This document shows, piece by piece, positions 26,920 to 35,153 of a DNA stretch of 64,000 nucleotides. The notes under the pieces were generated by a model, which saw only the letters and a list, made by a program, of their open reading frames with translations, ran no database searches and was not told the origin of the DNA. Both the position numbers and the translations under genes were made by a program. This DNA is from Aliiroseovarius zhejiangensis (GTDB taxonomy: Bacteria; Pseudomonadota; Alphaproteobacteria; Rhodobacterales; Rhodobacteraceae). Location: the NCBI RefSeq assembly GCF_014656375.1, contig NZ_BNCH01000006.1:62001-126000 (forward strand). The letters are read 5' to 3'. Within the stretch, counting starts at the first letter, position 1. Each line of letters opens with the position of its first letter.

Positions 26920-27875
26920 GGCTGCACCAGCTTGTCGCCAGCCGACAATCCTGCAAGAATTTCTACACCACCGGGGGTTTCCTCGCCCAACAGAACCACA
27001 ACGTCGCGGGTGCCGTCCGACGTCTGCAAGGTCACGAAATCATTGCCAAACCGCGTGGTGACAAGCGCGCGCGGAATGACGATAACTTGCCGCGTGTCGA
27101 CGGTGACATAGACCCGCACCCGCTCGCCCACAAAGAACTTGCCCAGCCCGTCCACCTCGGCATCCGCCGTGATGCGGCCGTTCTGAATCTGGGGATAGAC
27201 CTGACGGATCACGCCGGTCCGGGCCACGTCACCCCCAAGCGCGGCGCCCGCGATCTCAACCGGGTTGCCTTCGGCGATGGATCGGGCGTGGCGTTCGGGC
27301 ACATTGAGGCGCAATAGATAATGATCGGATGCGATGATCGCGACCGGCTCACCCGGCAGCATCACACTGCCGCGCGGGGCTAGCACGTCCAGCACGCGCC
27401 CCGCAGCCGGGGCCAGGACCTCGCCTTCGCGTTCCTGCTGCACCAGCACGTCGCGCGATTGCCGGGCCGACGCCAGCCGCCCTTCAAGAACCGCCACGGC
27501 GGTTTGGGCCTGATCGACGCGGGTTTGCGCGATGATGCCACGGGCCAGCAAATCCTCGGCCCGTTTCAGGTCATCACGCGCCTGCGCCAGTTCAGCCTCA
27601 AGCGATGCGGCTTGCGACGTGGCGGCGGCAATCTGCGGGGCCATCTGTTCATTGACCACCCGCGCCACGACATCGCCCGCCGCGACCATATCACCTTCGT
27701 CCACCATCAGATCGACGATGGTGCCGCCGATCCGCGTGCGTGCGGTCAACGTGTCAACGCTTTCAACCGTGGCAAACACCGCCTTGCGGTCTGACAGATC
27801 GCTGACAGTCACCTCATGTGTCTGGGCCATGGCCGGCCCGGCAAGAAGAACGGAAAGAAGCAGAGCTTTGTACAT
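26916..27875 (-). CDS. RND efflux periplasmic adaptor subunit
   Basis: This 319-residue protein has a signal peptide (MYKALLLSVLLAGPAMAQ), a lipoyl half-motif (GGTIVDLMVDEGDMV), a coiled-coil hairpin (about residues 85-145) and the second lipoyl half (GEVLAPAAGRVLDVLAPRG), followed by beta-barrel parts. It links the RND pump to an outer-membrane duct. It is divergent from the ArsR-type gene, and the shared intergenic region has two palindromes that could repress it. Confidence 0.9.
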   Translation of the reverse strand: MYKALLLSVLLAGPAMAQTHEVTVSDLSDRKAVFATVESVDTLTARTRIGGTIVDLMVDEGDMVAAGDVVARVVNEQMAPQIAAATSQAASLEAELAQARDDLKRAEDLLARGIIAQTRVDQAQTAVAVLEGRLASARQSRDVLVQQEREGEVLAPAAGRVLDVLAPRGSVMLPGEPVAIIASDHYLLRLNVPERHARSIAEGNPVEIAGAALGGDVARTGVIRQVYPQIQNGRITADAEVDGLGKFFVGERVRVYVTVDTRQVIVIPRALVTTRFGNDFVTLQTSDGTRDVVVLLGEETPGGVEILAGLSAGDKLVQP

Positions 27876-27954
27876 ATCGGCGCCTTTGATTTGGGCGGGG
27901 TTCAGCGTTTTTCAGCGCGTTTCAGCCGAAACGGCGGATGCGCTTGACTTTCAT

Positions 27955-27984
27955 ATTAGCAATTTCTAATTTAGTAAACACTAA
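27955..27984. promoter_or_regulatory. Two tandem palindromic operators between the RND pump and ArsR-type genes
   Basis: ATTAG-6 bases-CTAAT (27955-27970) abuts TTAGT-AAAC-ACTAA (27971-27984). Both are perfect inverted repeats in an AT-rich stretch, 80 bases upstream of the adaptor gene and 20 bases upstream of the regulator start. ArsR-type repressors bind such AT-rich palindromes, so this is a likely target of the adjacent regulator. Confidence 0.7.
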
Positions 27985-28003
27985 AATATAGTTAAGCGTG
28001 AAT

Positions 28004-28327
28004 ATGTCCATGAACACCGCCCCACACGACACCGATCCGATGGCAGACCTTCAGGCCCGCGCGGACGAGGTCGCAACATTGCTCAAGCAGCTTGCCAACA
28101 CACGCAGGCTGATGATCCTGTGCCGCCTTGCCGCTGGCCCCGCCACGGTGTCCGAGCTGTGCACGGTCGCCGACCTGTCACAATCGGCGATCTCGCAGCA
28201 TCTTGCGAAGATGCGCGCCGAAGGTCTGGTGCAGGGGGAAAAAGAGGGGTTGCAGATCCACTACTCGATCTCGGACCCGCGCTGCATGGATGTGCTGAAC
28301 CACCTGAAAGCCAGCTTCTGCGACTGA
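28004..28327 (+). CDS. ArsR-family regulator, possibly thiol-responsive
   Basis: This protein of about 107 residues has the winged-helix fold of ArsR repressors (helix-turn-helix around LSQSAISQHLAKMRAEGL). It lacks the classical ELCVCDL metal motif. Cys residues lie in ILCRL near the start of the fold, in ELCTVADL, in PRCMD and as the penultimate residue (SFCD). A Cys in ILC paired with one near the C-terminus resembles the redox pair of BigR/SqrR sulfide sensors; this is inference. Start at 28004 or 28010 (ATG) is more likely than the GTG at 27998. It probably controls the divergent RND pump. Confidence 0.85.
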   Translation: MSMNTAPHDTDPMADLQARADEVATLLKQLANTRRLMILCRLAAGPATVSELCTVADLSQSAISQHLAKMRAEGLVQGEKEGLQIHYSISDPRCMDVLNHLKASFCD

Positions 28328-28352
28328 ACGCGGAGCGCCGCTTGTGGTGCAG

Positions 28353-28658
28353 TCAGTTGTCCAATGCCGCCAGAAGATCGCGGCGATTGTGCAGGATTCG
28401 CAGGATTGTGACGCCCCCCTCGTCGGCCTGATAGATGACTAGGTGGGATCCGGTGGGAAAGATGTGGACGGGCGGCGAGAACTCGGCCCGAAGGCGGCAG
28501 ATTCCCGGCTGATCGGCGACAAGTTCAAAAGCGGTGATCAGCGCATCAAGATACCGGTCCGCCTGTAATGCGGACCACGTTCGTGCGCCATAGCGCCAGA
28601 TTTCTGTAAGGTCGTTTTCGGCTGCCGGTGTTAGGCCATACGGCGCCCTATCGCGCAT
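28353..28658 (-). CDS. parE: RelE/ParE-family toxin
   Basis: This 101-residue protein shows the ParE pattern: YGLTPAAENDLTEIWRYG at the start, a central RLRAEFSPPVHIF strand and the end LVIYQADEGGVTILRILHNRRD. ParE toxins usually poison gyrase, while RelE relatives cut mRNA; the ParD-type partner favours ParE. The start overlaps the antitoxin by 11 bases. The stop lies 25 bases from that of the ArsR-type gene. Confidence 0.88.
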   Translation of the reverse strand: MRDRAPYGLTPAAENDLTEIWRYGARTWSALQADRYLDALITAFELVADQPGICRLRAEFSPPVHIFPTGSHLVIYQADEGGVTILRILHNRRDLLAALDN

Positions 28659-28887
28659 CTTTGCGCATCCGGGCCTTGAACGCTACCGCGTCGAATGGCG
28701 TGGCCGGGCCCGAGGCAAGGGCTGCATCGACGGCCGCCTGCACCTCGGCAATCGCGGCGGCGCGTTCCTGGTCCCGACGGATCAGATCGCGCACATAGTC
28801 GCTGGAGTTGGCAAACCGGCCGGAACGGGACTGCGACTCGACCCAACTTTTCATCTGTTCGGGCAGGGAAATGTTCATCGTGGTCAT
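28648..28887 (-). CDS. parD: ParD-family antitoxin
   Basis: This 79-residue protein has a ribbon-helix-helix start (TTMNISLPEQMKSWVESQ), SSDYVRDLIRRD, and a charged C-terminal tail that would wrap the toxin. ATG 28887 has AGGAGG 7 bases upstream; a longer in-frame version is unlikely. It is the first gene of the pair and should repress its own promoter through the palindrome just upstream. Confidence 0.9.
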   Translation of the reverse strand: MTTMNISLPEQMKSWVESQSRSGRFANSSDYVRDLIRRDQERAAAIAEVQAAVDAALASGPATPFDAVAFKARMRKDAR

Positions 28888-28912
28888 GGCGGGCCTCCTG
28901 CATCCAAAGATA

Positions 28913-28927
28913 TGGCAAACTTTGCCA
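28913..28927 (-). promoter_or_regulatory. Palindromic operator of parDE
   Basis: TGGCAAACTTTGCCA is a perfect inverted repeat (7-bp arms around one base) 25 bases upstream of the parD start. Ribbon-helix-helix antitoxins bind such repeats at their own promoter, so this is the likely ParD binding site. Confidence 0.7.
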
Positions 28928-29030
28928 ACTTTCAAGATACCCCGATGGTCACCGCACCAAGCTCACTCATGGTTGTATTAACCTTGACGCAGCGTTACCC
29001 TGAACCAACGGATTTTCAAATCCAACCGGG

Positions 29031-29318
29031 ATGGACGACCAAAAACCGAAACCCGAAGGTGAGAAACAGCCGGAAAAGCCGTCTTTCTGGAAGACCTTTC
29101 CTGGTATCCTCACGGGCATCGCGGCCGTTGTGACCGCCGTTGCGACGCTTCTGGCGGCGGCTGACAAGGCCGGTCTGTTTTCCGCGCCCCCTGCGCCCCC
29201 TTCGCAAGCTGACAACACCCCACCTGATCCGTCCGACAGCGGGGCGTCCACCTCTGGCGACAACAGCCCGATTGTGCAGGACACGGACGGCAACGTCACC
29301 ATCACGGTCGGCGAATGA
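29031..29318 (+). CDS. Hypothetical single-pass membrane protein
   Basis: This 95-residue protein has a charged N-terminal cytoplasmic part (MDDQKPKPEGEKQPEKPSF), one membrane helix (ILTGIAAVVTAVATLLAA) and a Pro/Ser/Asp-rich outer part that ends in GDNSPIVQDTDGNVTITVGE. The last 18 residues closely resemble a segment near the N-terminus of the next protein. The stop overlaps the start of that gene (ATGA), so the two are co-translated. No function is proposed. Confidence 0.75.
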   Translation: MDDQKPKPEGEKQPEKPSFWKTFPGILTGIAAVVTAVATLLAAADKAGLFSAPPAPPSQADNTPPDPSDSGASTSGDNSPIVQDTDGNVTITVGE

Positions 29319-31186
29319 CCCGGCGGCTCGCATATGCGCTGGCATTCCTTGCCCTGCCCGCCGCGGCCCCTGCGCAAGAGGTCACGACCTATGGCGATTG
29401 CAGCCCCATCGTGCAGAATGTGGGCGGCGATGTGACCGTCATCTGCTACAAGGATCAAAGCCGCAAACCCAAGTTCCGCGTGGTCTATTACCGGCTGGGC
29501 GGCGTCGGGCAAAGCTTTCTGCTGAACGGCATACTGTCCCCCGAATGGGAGAAATACCTAGGCGGGCAACAGGCCATCGTCAACAACGCCGTGCATAAGG
29601 AAATCCGGTTTCTGACCGACAAGTTCGGACAGCGCATCTGGGGCAGCAACCTGTTCGGTTCCGTCGCCTTCGAGGGTGGCGATTTTGGCGTCGGGCTGGC
29701 CGACTATGCCACCCGCGTCGATGCGGGAATTGACGTGATGGACAGCGATGCCGGGCGCCTTCCCAACCTGCAAGAAGCCGACGGGTGGCGGGTGTACGGT
29801 GAAGGCGAACTGTTCGTGCCCGACCTTGACGCCGCCGAAAGCCTGTTTCTGCGCGGGGCCGTCCCGGCGGCGTATCAGGCGTTCTGGGGCACCTCATCAG
29901 GCCCGGCACGTTGGGTCGTACCGGGTGCGACACTCACCGCGCCAACCTTGTGGCGATCTTTGACCCCTGATGACCTGAAAGGCTACGAGGATCGGTATCA
30001 GGCCTATCTGGGGCGCGCGCTGGACATCTCGCGCGATGCCGCCAACCAAAGCGAATTGCGACAACGCGCCGAACGCGGGCTGTTTGCCAATGCAGGCGCA
30101 GGCTACTTTTCAGATCGCCCCATCGAACACCGCCCGCTGGACGCCTTGCGCTATCTGTCCCGCAACGGATTGCCGGAAGGATACGCCATCGTCAAAGGTG
30201 AACCCGGTGTGCATTATGGCTGGGCTTTCACCGTCAGCACGCGCAGCGCGGATTTGCTGGTGGCGGTCTTGGAAAATGTGGGCGACCAACCGATGGAGGT
30301 GGGCGCGTTCAGCATCGCCGAGACCGAAGAAATGACCCTCAGACGGCATGACGACACACAGGCGCTGCTTTTGACCGCTGACCCGGTCGACAAACGGCTC
30401 TGGCCGCCCGGCGTTCTGGCACCCGGTGAAAAGCTGGTGATCCCGGTACGTATCGAGATGCCGCTGATGCCCGAGTTTCTGGACTGGGTGGTTGAGGGAT
30501 ATCGCGAGGCGTTTGCGCCGGGTGAGGCCATCCGTGCCGAGGCGCAAGCTCTGGGCGACCGACCCATCCTGTTTGTGCACCCCAGCGCCACCGACAACGC
30601 GCTGTTTTCCCTGCGCGCGCAGGATATGCCCAAGGGCCGCATCCCCGTCCTTGAGCCCCGGTTTGAATACGGCCCCGCATGGGCCATTCAAGCGGTCGAG
30701 GTCGATGGAACCCGATATGACTTCCGTCAGCACGATCCCAACAACTTCATCCTGTTTGCAGGCGGCGGCATCGGAAGCTGCCCTTACATCTACACCTATC
30801 ATTCCGATGGCGATGTCTGGGTCGAGGAAAACCACGTCCTTCTGGGCGCCACCAGCCCCGACCTGAAACGCACAGACCGGCTGAAGCTTTCTCATTTCGA
30901 GGGGCGCTTGGAAATCCGCGAGAAAGAGCATGAACTGGCCCATCTTGATCAGATCTCGCTGATCCTGCGGAACGCGGACGGGCAGGAAACCGTCTATCCC
31001 GCCACATGGCCCAAGCCGCTGACCCACGAGGACGGGCAGAACCTTGTGCTGGGATACAACGAAGCCTCGGAAGTGCGTTTCGACCTGCCCGATGGCGCAC
31101 TGAAGGGTAAGACGGTGTTCCTTTCGGCCACGGGCTATTACGTGCCCTTGTCCGACCCTGCCCTTTTCGCCAACCGCGCGCCCTGA
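29315..31186 (+). CDS. Hypothetical exported protein
   Basis: This 623-residue protein has a signal peptide (MTRRLAYALAFLALPAAAPAQ). The mature N-terminus has GDCSPIVQNVGGDVTVICY, a short motif shared with the preceding small protein. The rest is a mix of beta-rich segments (GWAFTVSTRSADLLVAVLEN, PRFEYGPAWAIQAVEVDG) and few Cys. I do not recognise a catalytic domain. With its neighbour it may form an envelope complex in which the small protein is the membrane anchor. Confidence 0.75.
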   Translation: MTRRLAYALAFLALPAAAPAQEVTTYGDCSPIVQNVGGDVTVICYKDQSRKPKFRVVYYRLGGVGQSFLLNGILSPEWEKYLGGQQAIVNNAVHKEIRFLTDKFGQRIWGSNLFGSVAFEGGDFGVGLADYATRVDAGIDVMDSDAGRLPNLQEADGWRVYGEGELFVPDLDAAESLFLRGAVPAAYQAFWGTSSGPARWVVPGATLTAPTLWRSLTPDDLKGYEDRYQAYLGRALDISRDAANQSELRQRAERGLFANAGAGYFSDRPIEHRPLDALRYLSRNGLPEGYAIVKGEPGVHYGWAFTVSTRSADLLVAVLENVGDQPMEVGAFSIAETEEMTLRRHDDTQALLLTADPVDKRLWPPGVLAPGEKLVIPVRIEMPLMPEFLDWVVEGYREAFAPGEAIRAEAQALGDRPILFVHPSATDNALFSLRAQDMPKGRIPVLEPRFEYGPAWAIQAVEVDGTRYDFRQHDPNNFILFAGGGIGSCPYIYTYHSDGDVWVEENHVLLGATSPDLKRTDRLKLSHFEGRLEIREKEHELAHLDQISLILRNADGQETVYPATWPKPLTHEDGQNLVLGYNEASEVRFDLPDGALKGKTVFLSATGYYVPLSDPALFANRAP

Positions 31187-31195
31187 TCTGGCCTG

Positions 31196-32395
31196 TCAGT
31201 CGAACCGCTCGTCGCCGGTTGGCTCCACATGCTCGGCCCGGTTCATGTGCTGGCGAAACGCGGCCAGTTCCTGATACATCCGCCGCCGCGCGCGGCTTTG
31301 ATTGCCCAGCGGGCGATGCTCTGGCATCGAATGCCACGGGTTGATCCGCGTGTTGCGCGCAAAGGCCATCTGCGCGGGCGTGTCAAAATCCTGCACGGGG
31401 ATCGTAATACGCGCGACCGGGATCCACGGCGACACCTCTTCCGGCCACAGGACCGAGGCATCCTCGATCGGCATCAAGTGCGGGTCGGTCTGAATTTGCA
31501 CGACCATATCAAACTCGACGTCCTGTGCGCGCAGAGTCCGGGCCATGTTGTCACGCAGATAATTGGGCGGCACCCGGCCAAAGGGCACGCCGGGAATGTC
31601 CATCGGCACATCACTGCGCGGCACATAGGAATAAAGCATCGCCTGACCTTCGCCCAGCAGATACGGCACGCAACTGTAATACCGATGCCCCAGCGGGTTA
31701 TACTGCGTTTCGTTCCACAACCCTTGCATCAGGAAATCCAGCAGATGGCTGTCTTTGGGGTTCAGGAAATACCAAAGCGGCTCGTCGATGGTGCTCCAAT
31801 ATTGCAGCTTGGCGTTTTCGCGGGCATCCGGGGTGACGAATGTGGGCGTGACAACCGCGGGCCAGTCTTGCGTGAACTTTTCTTCGTCCATCAGCTTCGG
31901 GCCGGGCACGTCCATCAGCTTGACCGACATCGACCCAAACCCCACGTCGCGAATATCCTCGGGCACGTCCGGGCCGGGGCCAGCAAAGCGGATATAGGCC
32001 GGGTAGTCGCGTTCGGTCGCGAATACGCCGTGGCGCAGATGCTCGGGCAGGTCAGGCAAGACGGTGAAGGTGGCGCGGACCAGCCCGTGCGTCTTGGTGT
32101 TGCCGCCACGCTCATACGCACCCGGCTGGAAATGCAGGTTCATCTGCTCGCGCATTTCGTCGATGATGGTTTGCAGGGCGTCTTCTTCCCAATCAAAGAT
32201 CTTTTCCTCGGCCAACGCCAAGCCAAGATCTTCGCGCTTGCGATTTTTCATCCGCTGTATCCAATTCGCCAAAGGTGCACGGACCAGATCGTTCAGGCGG
32301 CGGCGAAAGAACGGCTCCAACCGGCGTTCGATATGCAGACCGGCTTGGGTTGCGCGGTGGATCAGGCGGCGAAGAGGGATCAGGATTTGACGCAT
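31196..32395 (-). CDS. Catalase-fold haem protein (catalase-related; distal Thr-His)
   Basis: This 399-residue protein has the core of catalase-related haem enzymes: distal His103 in KTHGLVRATFTVLPDL, YPAYIRFAGPGPDV, and an RRRMY (RxxxY) sequence near the C-terminus that would supply the proximal Tyr. It is shorter than classical catalase (about 480 residues or more). The residue before the distal His is Thr102, as in coral allene oxide synthase, where this Thr suppresses catalase activity; typical catalases have Val. It may therefore act on organic hydroperoxides. It is the last gene of a six-gene redox operon, starting immediately after the DyP stop. Confidence 0.8.
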   Translation of the reverse strand: MRQILIPLRRLIHRATQAGLHIERRLEPFFRRRLNDLVRAPLANWIQRMKNRKREDLGLALAEEKIFDWEEDALQTIIDEMREQMNLHFQPGAYERGGNTKTHGLVRATFTVLPDLPEHLRHGVFATERDYPAYIRFAGPGPDVPEDIRDVGFGSMSVKLMDVPGPKLMDEEKFTQDWPAVVTPTFVTPDARENAKLQYWSTIDEPLWYFLNPKDSHLLDFLMQGLWNETQYNPLGHRYYSCVPYLLGEGQAMLYSYVPRSDVPMDIPGVPFGRVPPNYLRDNMARTLRAQDVEFDMVVQIQTDPHLMPIEDASVLWPEEVSPWIPVARITIPVQDFDTPAQMAFARNTRINPWHSMPEHRPLGNQSRARRRMYQELAAFRQHMNRAEHVEPTGDERFD

Positions 32396-33850
32396 TCAGA
32401 CCTCCTGTCTGGCGTGACGGGCAATAATGCGCAACGCGCTGAGGCCCGGCAGGAAGAAATAGCCGCCGCCCTTCACCGTCACGAACTGCGGCAGGGGGGC
32501 AAAGCGGTCCCCCGTCCCTGTCGGAGTTTGGATGGTGAACCCGTCGCTGGCCACGCCACAGAAGGGTTGACGATTGCCCAGAAGGGGATCGGCCTCGCCC
32601 GTCAGCCCGTTGAAGGTGGGCGCGGCGATCCAGGCGTTTTGCACGAACTCGAATTGCCGCACCAGATCGGCACAGAGGCAAATGAAGAACAGCCCGCGTG
32701 CATCCTTTGCAGCGTCCGGTCGCAATGCAGCTTCGGGCGTCAGCGCACTGCCATAGGCACGCCCGCGCCGCACCAGCCGGTGAAACCGGGTCGAGGCCAC
32801 AAGGTCATGCCGCCCCGGCAGCTCGTCGCGCCGCCTGCGAAAGCCAAGCGTGCTTAAAAGCCAGCCAAGCCGCCCCTGACCGCGATGCGGCTGATCACCC
32901 GTGCGCGGGTTGGCGCGGCGGATATGCGCACCAAGCGGGCAGCGCAGCCCATCCACGTCGTCGTCATAGGTAAAGTCGTTCTTGCGCGGTGATCCCGCGA
33001 CATCACGCCGCCCTTGGATCAGGGGCGTGCCATCCCGCCTGCGCCCGACCATCTGCGCCGCCAGCTCTTCCCGTCGCGCGCTGTCGCCATCGGCTTCTTT
33101 GTCCAGATAGGTCCAGAGCCCCGGCACGTCCTGCGCCAGTTGACGCATCACCAGATAGCTGCCGTTGCGCCGCAGATCAGCCTCGGACAAGTCTGCGCGT
33201 TCGTCATATTCGTTGCGATACCCCAACACGACCTCGCCGGGCGAGATCAGGTTGCTGAAATCCTCGCGCCCGTGTTTGGCGGGGGGGCGGGCATCCTGCC
33301 AGTCGATCTTGGGTTCCGAAATGCCGTCGCGGAAGCCGAACGGCTCAAACCCGTCGTTGGGGCGGGTCGGGAAGGTATGCATCGGAGTGAAGGCGGCGTG
33401 AAAGGTGGGGGTCAGGATTTTGTCCTGCCACGCCGCCAACCCGCCCTTGCGGGCATAAAGCAGGATCAGCACATGCGCCTCTGCTTCGTCCCAATCCCAG
33501 TTTTCCGGCGCGTTCGTCCCGGTGTCGCCCAAGCGACGCGACCGGCTGTCCTCGCCGGTCATGCCAAACAGGAAGGGTTGCGCGAAATACGCGAGAACGT
33601 CCGCCCCCAGCCCCATCGCGCGCAGGCCGGCCGCTGTGAACGCCACCTGCAAGGCCATATCGGGCGGCGCAGGCAGCGTTTCAGCAGAGGTGACGGGCGC
33701 TGTCTCCAGCCACGCCCCGGCCGCCTTCGGATCACGGATGCGGCACAGGATGAACGCGGCCTCGACCAACGCGCCGTGGCCGAAACGGATCAAGCCCTGC
33801 ATGTCGTCAAACGCGACCGGCTGGTTGGGTATGCCCTGTGTGCGCGTCAT
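32396..33850 (-). CDS. DyP-type haem peroxidase
   Basis: This protein of about 484 residues carries the GxxDG motif (GFRDGISEP), the proximal His in PLGAHIRRANPR and a conserved Arg (RFHRLVRRGRAYG). There is no Tat or Sec signal, so it is probably cytoplasmic, unlike exported EfeB-type enzymes. DyP enzymes use H2O2 to oxidise dyes, lignin-like aromatics or porphyrins. ATG 33850 overlaps the upstream stop (ATGA). It is one gene upstream of a catalase-like protein and three downstream of a GMC oxidoreductase, a potential H2O2 source. Confidence 0.9.
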   Translation of the reverse strand: MTRTQGIPNQPVAFDDMQGLIRFGHGALVEAAFILCRIRDPKAAGAWLETAPVTSAETLPAPPDMALQVAFTAAGLRAMGLGADVLAYFAQPFLFGMTGEDSRSRRLGDTGTNAPENWDWDEAEAHVLILLYARKGGLAAWQDKILTPTFHAAFTPMHTFPTRPNDGFEPFGFRDGISEPKIDWQDARPPAKHGREDFSNLISPGEVVLGYRNEYDERADLSEADLRRNGSYLVMRQLAQDVPGLWTYLDKEADGDSARREELAAQMVGRRRDGTPLIQGRRDVAGSPRKNDFTYDDDVDGLRCPLGAHIRRANPRTGDQPHRGQGRLGWLLSTLGFRRRRDELPGRHDLVASTRFHRLVRRGRAYGSALTPEAALRPDAAKDARGLFFICLCADLVRQFEFVQNAWIAAPTFNGLTGEADPLLGNRQPFCGVASDGFTIQTPTGTGDRFAPLPQFVTVKGGGYFFLPGLSALRIIARHARQEV

Positions 33851-35148
33851 ATCTTGGCCAACCAATTGCGCAGGGCTTTGGCCCCGTCCGGGCGCTGCTC
33901 AAGCCCCTTCCGAATCTCGCCATGCCGCGCCAGATCGCGGGCGGTCAGACCGGGATAGGCTTTGTACCAGACCTGCGTCGGCAATTGCCGGTTGCGCAGG
34001 TATCGTTTGAACTTCGCCTCTTGCGCCGCGCCCCCTTTGATCAGAAACCGTGTGGACGGATAGCCCACGCCGTTCGAGAACACGAGATTCAGCCCCCACG
34101 CCACCTTGTTCACGAAATCATCCATATAGCTTTCCAGCGCCCCGTCGTAATTGCTGCAAAACATCACGCGGCGCTTGTCGTCGACAAAGACCCAGCGCGC
34201 GAAATGGATCGTCTGCACCCGGGTCAGATAGCCCCGGCCATAGATATGCCGCGCGGCGTAATTCAGCAGATACAACGCAACGGTGGTAACCACGCGCCGG
34301 AACGATCCGGGTTTCACATCTCCAAAGGCGGAAAACGGGTTGGTCACATCGTGATCCTCGTATCGGCCCAGATCGACGATCCGCGCGTCCTCGGGACGAG
34401 GCAGGATCTCGGGGTCTGACCGTTCGGCCATCCGCAAACGCAGAAGGAACAGCGGCAGCAGCAGGATCAGCAAGGGCGACAGAAGCAGAATGACAAGCGG
34501 CAGCGCGATCAGGTCGATCCATCCCGAAATCCGGTTGCGCCATGTGGGCCGCACAGGGTCGGTCAGCCGCAACTGCCCACTGGCCCTCTGACGTTCAACG
34601 AACTCAACCAGATGCTGGTGCAGCCCGAACGCATCCGCCGTGCCCTGCACACGTACAACCCGCCCAAGCTCTTCGCGCAAGGCGCGCGCCAGGGCAGCTT
34701 CTTCGTGAACCTGCACGACCGTACGGCCCCGCATGTTTACGTAATTCGCCGCCTCTTCGACGTGGTGATCTTCCATCCAGCGCAACAGATCGGTGCCTTC
34801 ATGCACACCCTCGCAATGACCAAAGACCTCTGCCAGCCCATCGGCGCAATGGGTGACAAGCTCGCGCAGGAACACTTGCCGGGCGCCGTCCACATCGCCC
34901 AGAAACGCAAGCTGCAATGGGAAGGGGCGCGGGGGCTGTCCATAGGCTTCGACATCGCGCCAAGTGTTCGCCTCGACCAGAAAGAACCGCGCGACATGCA
35001 GTTGATCGAACCGGCCAAACGGCACCAGCGCGTTGTCGGGATCTGCAAGGCCGGGTTTCAACGTCATGCTTTCCAGCAGCGACACAAGGCTTTCCGCCCG
35101 GCCATCGGCGACCGGGGCAAGGATGAAGAATGTGTCCTGCTGCGTCAT
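33847..35148 (-). CDS. Hypothetical protein with a central membrane hairpin
   Basis: The protein has 433 residues. The first 200 are soluble with no signal (MTQQDTFFILAPVADGRAES), then a hydrophobic stretch of about 35 residues (LIALPLVILLLSPLLILLLP onward) forms one or two membrane segments, followed by a soluble domain with conserved-looking motifs (TIHFARWVFVDDKRRVMF, NGVGYPSTRF). I recognise no family. It overlaps the DyP gene and lies 5 bases after the 147-residue gene, so it belongs to the redox operon. Confidence 0.72.
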   Translation of the reverse strand: MTQQDTFFILAPVADGRAESLVSLLESMTLKPGLADPDNALVPFGRFDQLHVARFFLVEANTWRDVEAYGQPPRPFPLQLAFLGDVDGARQVFLRELVTHCADGLAEVFGHCEGVHEGTDLLRWMEDHHVEEAANYVNMRGRTVVQVHEEAALARALREELGRVVRVQGTADAFGLHQHLVEFVERQRASGQLRLTDPVRPTWRNRISGWIDLIALPLVILLLSPLLILLLPLFLLRLRMAERSDPEILPRPEDARIVDLGRYEDHDVTNPFSAFGDVKPGSFRRVVTTVALYLLNYAARHIYGRGYLTRVQTIHFARWVFVDDKRRVMFCSNYDGALESYMDDFVNKVAWGLNLVFSNGVGYPSTRFLIKGGAAQEAKFKRYLRNRQLPTQVWYKAYPGLTARDLARHGEIRKGLEQRPDGAKALRNWLAKI

Positions 35149-35153
35149 CGGCC

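Noticed and set aside
25627-27111. 494-codon plus-strand frame opposite the RND pump
   Set aside because: It is the mirror of strong codon bias in the pump gene; the product has no domain and is rich in His, Asp and Arg.
31229-32857. 542-codon plus-strand frame across the catalase-like and DyP genes
   Set aside because: It spans two convincing minus-strand genes and has no protein-like features.
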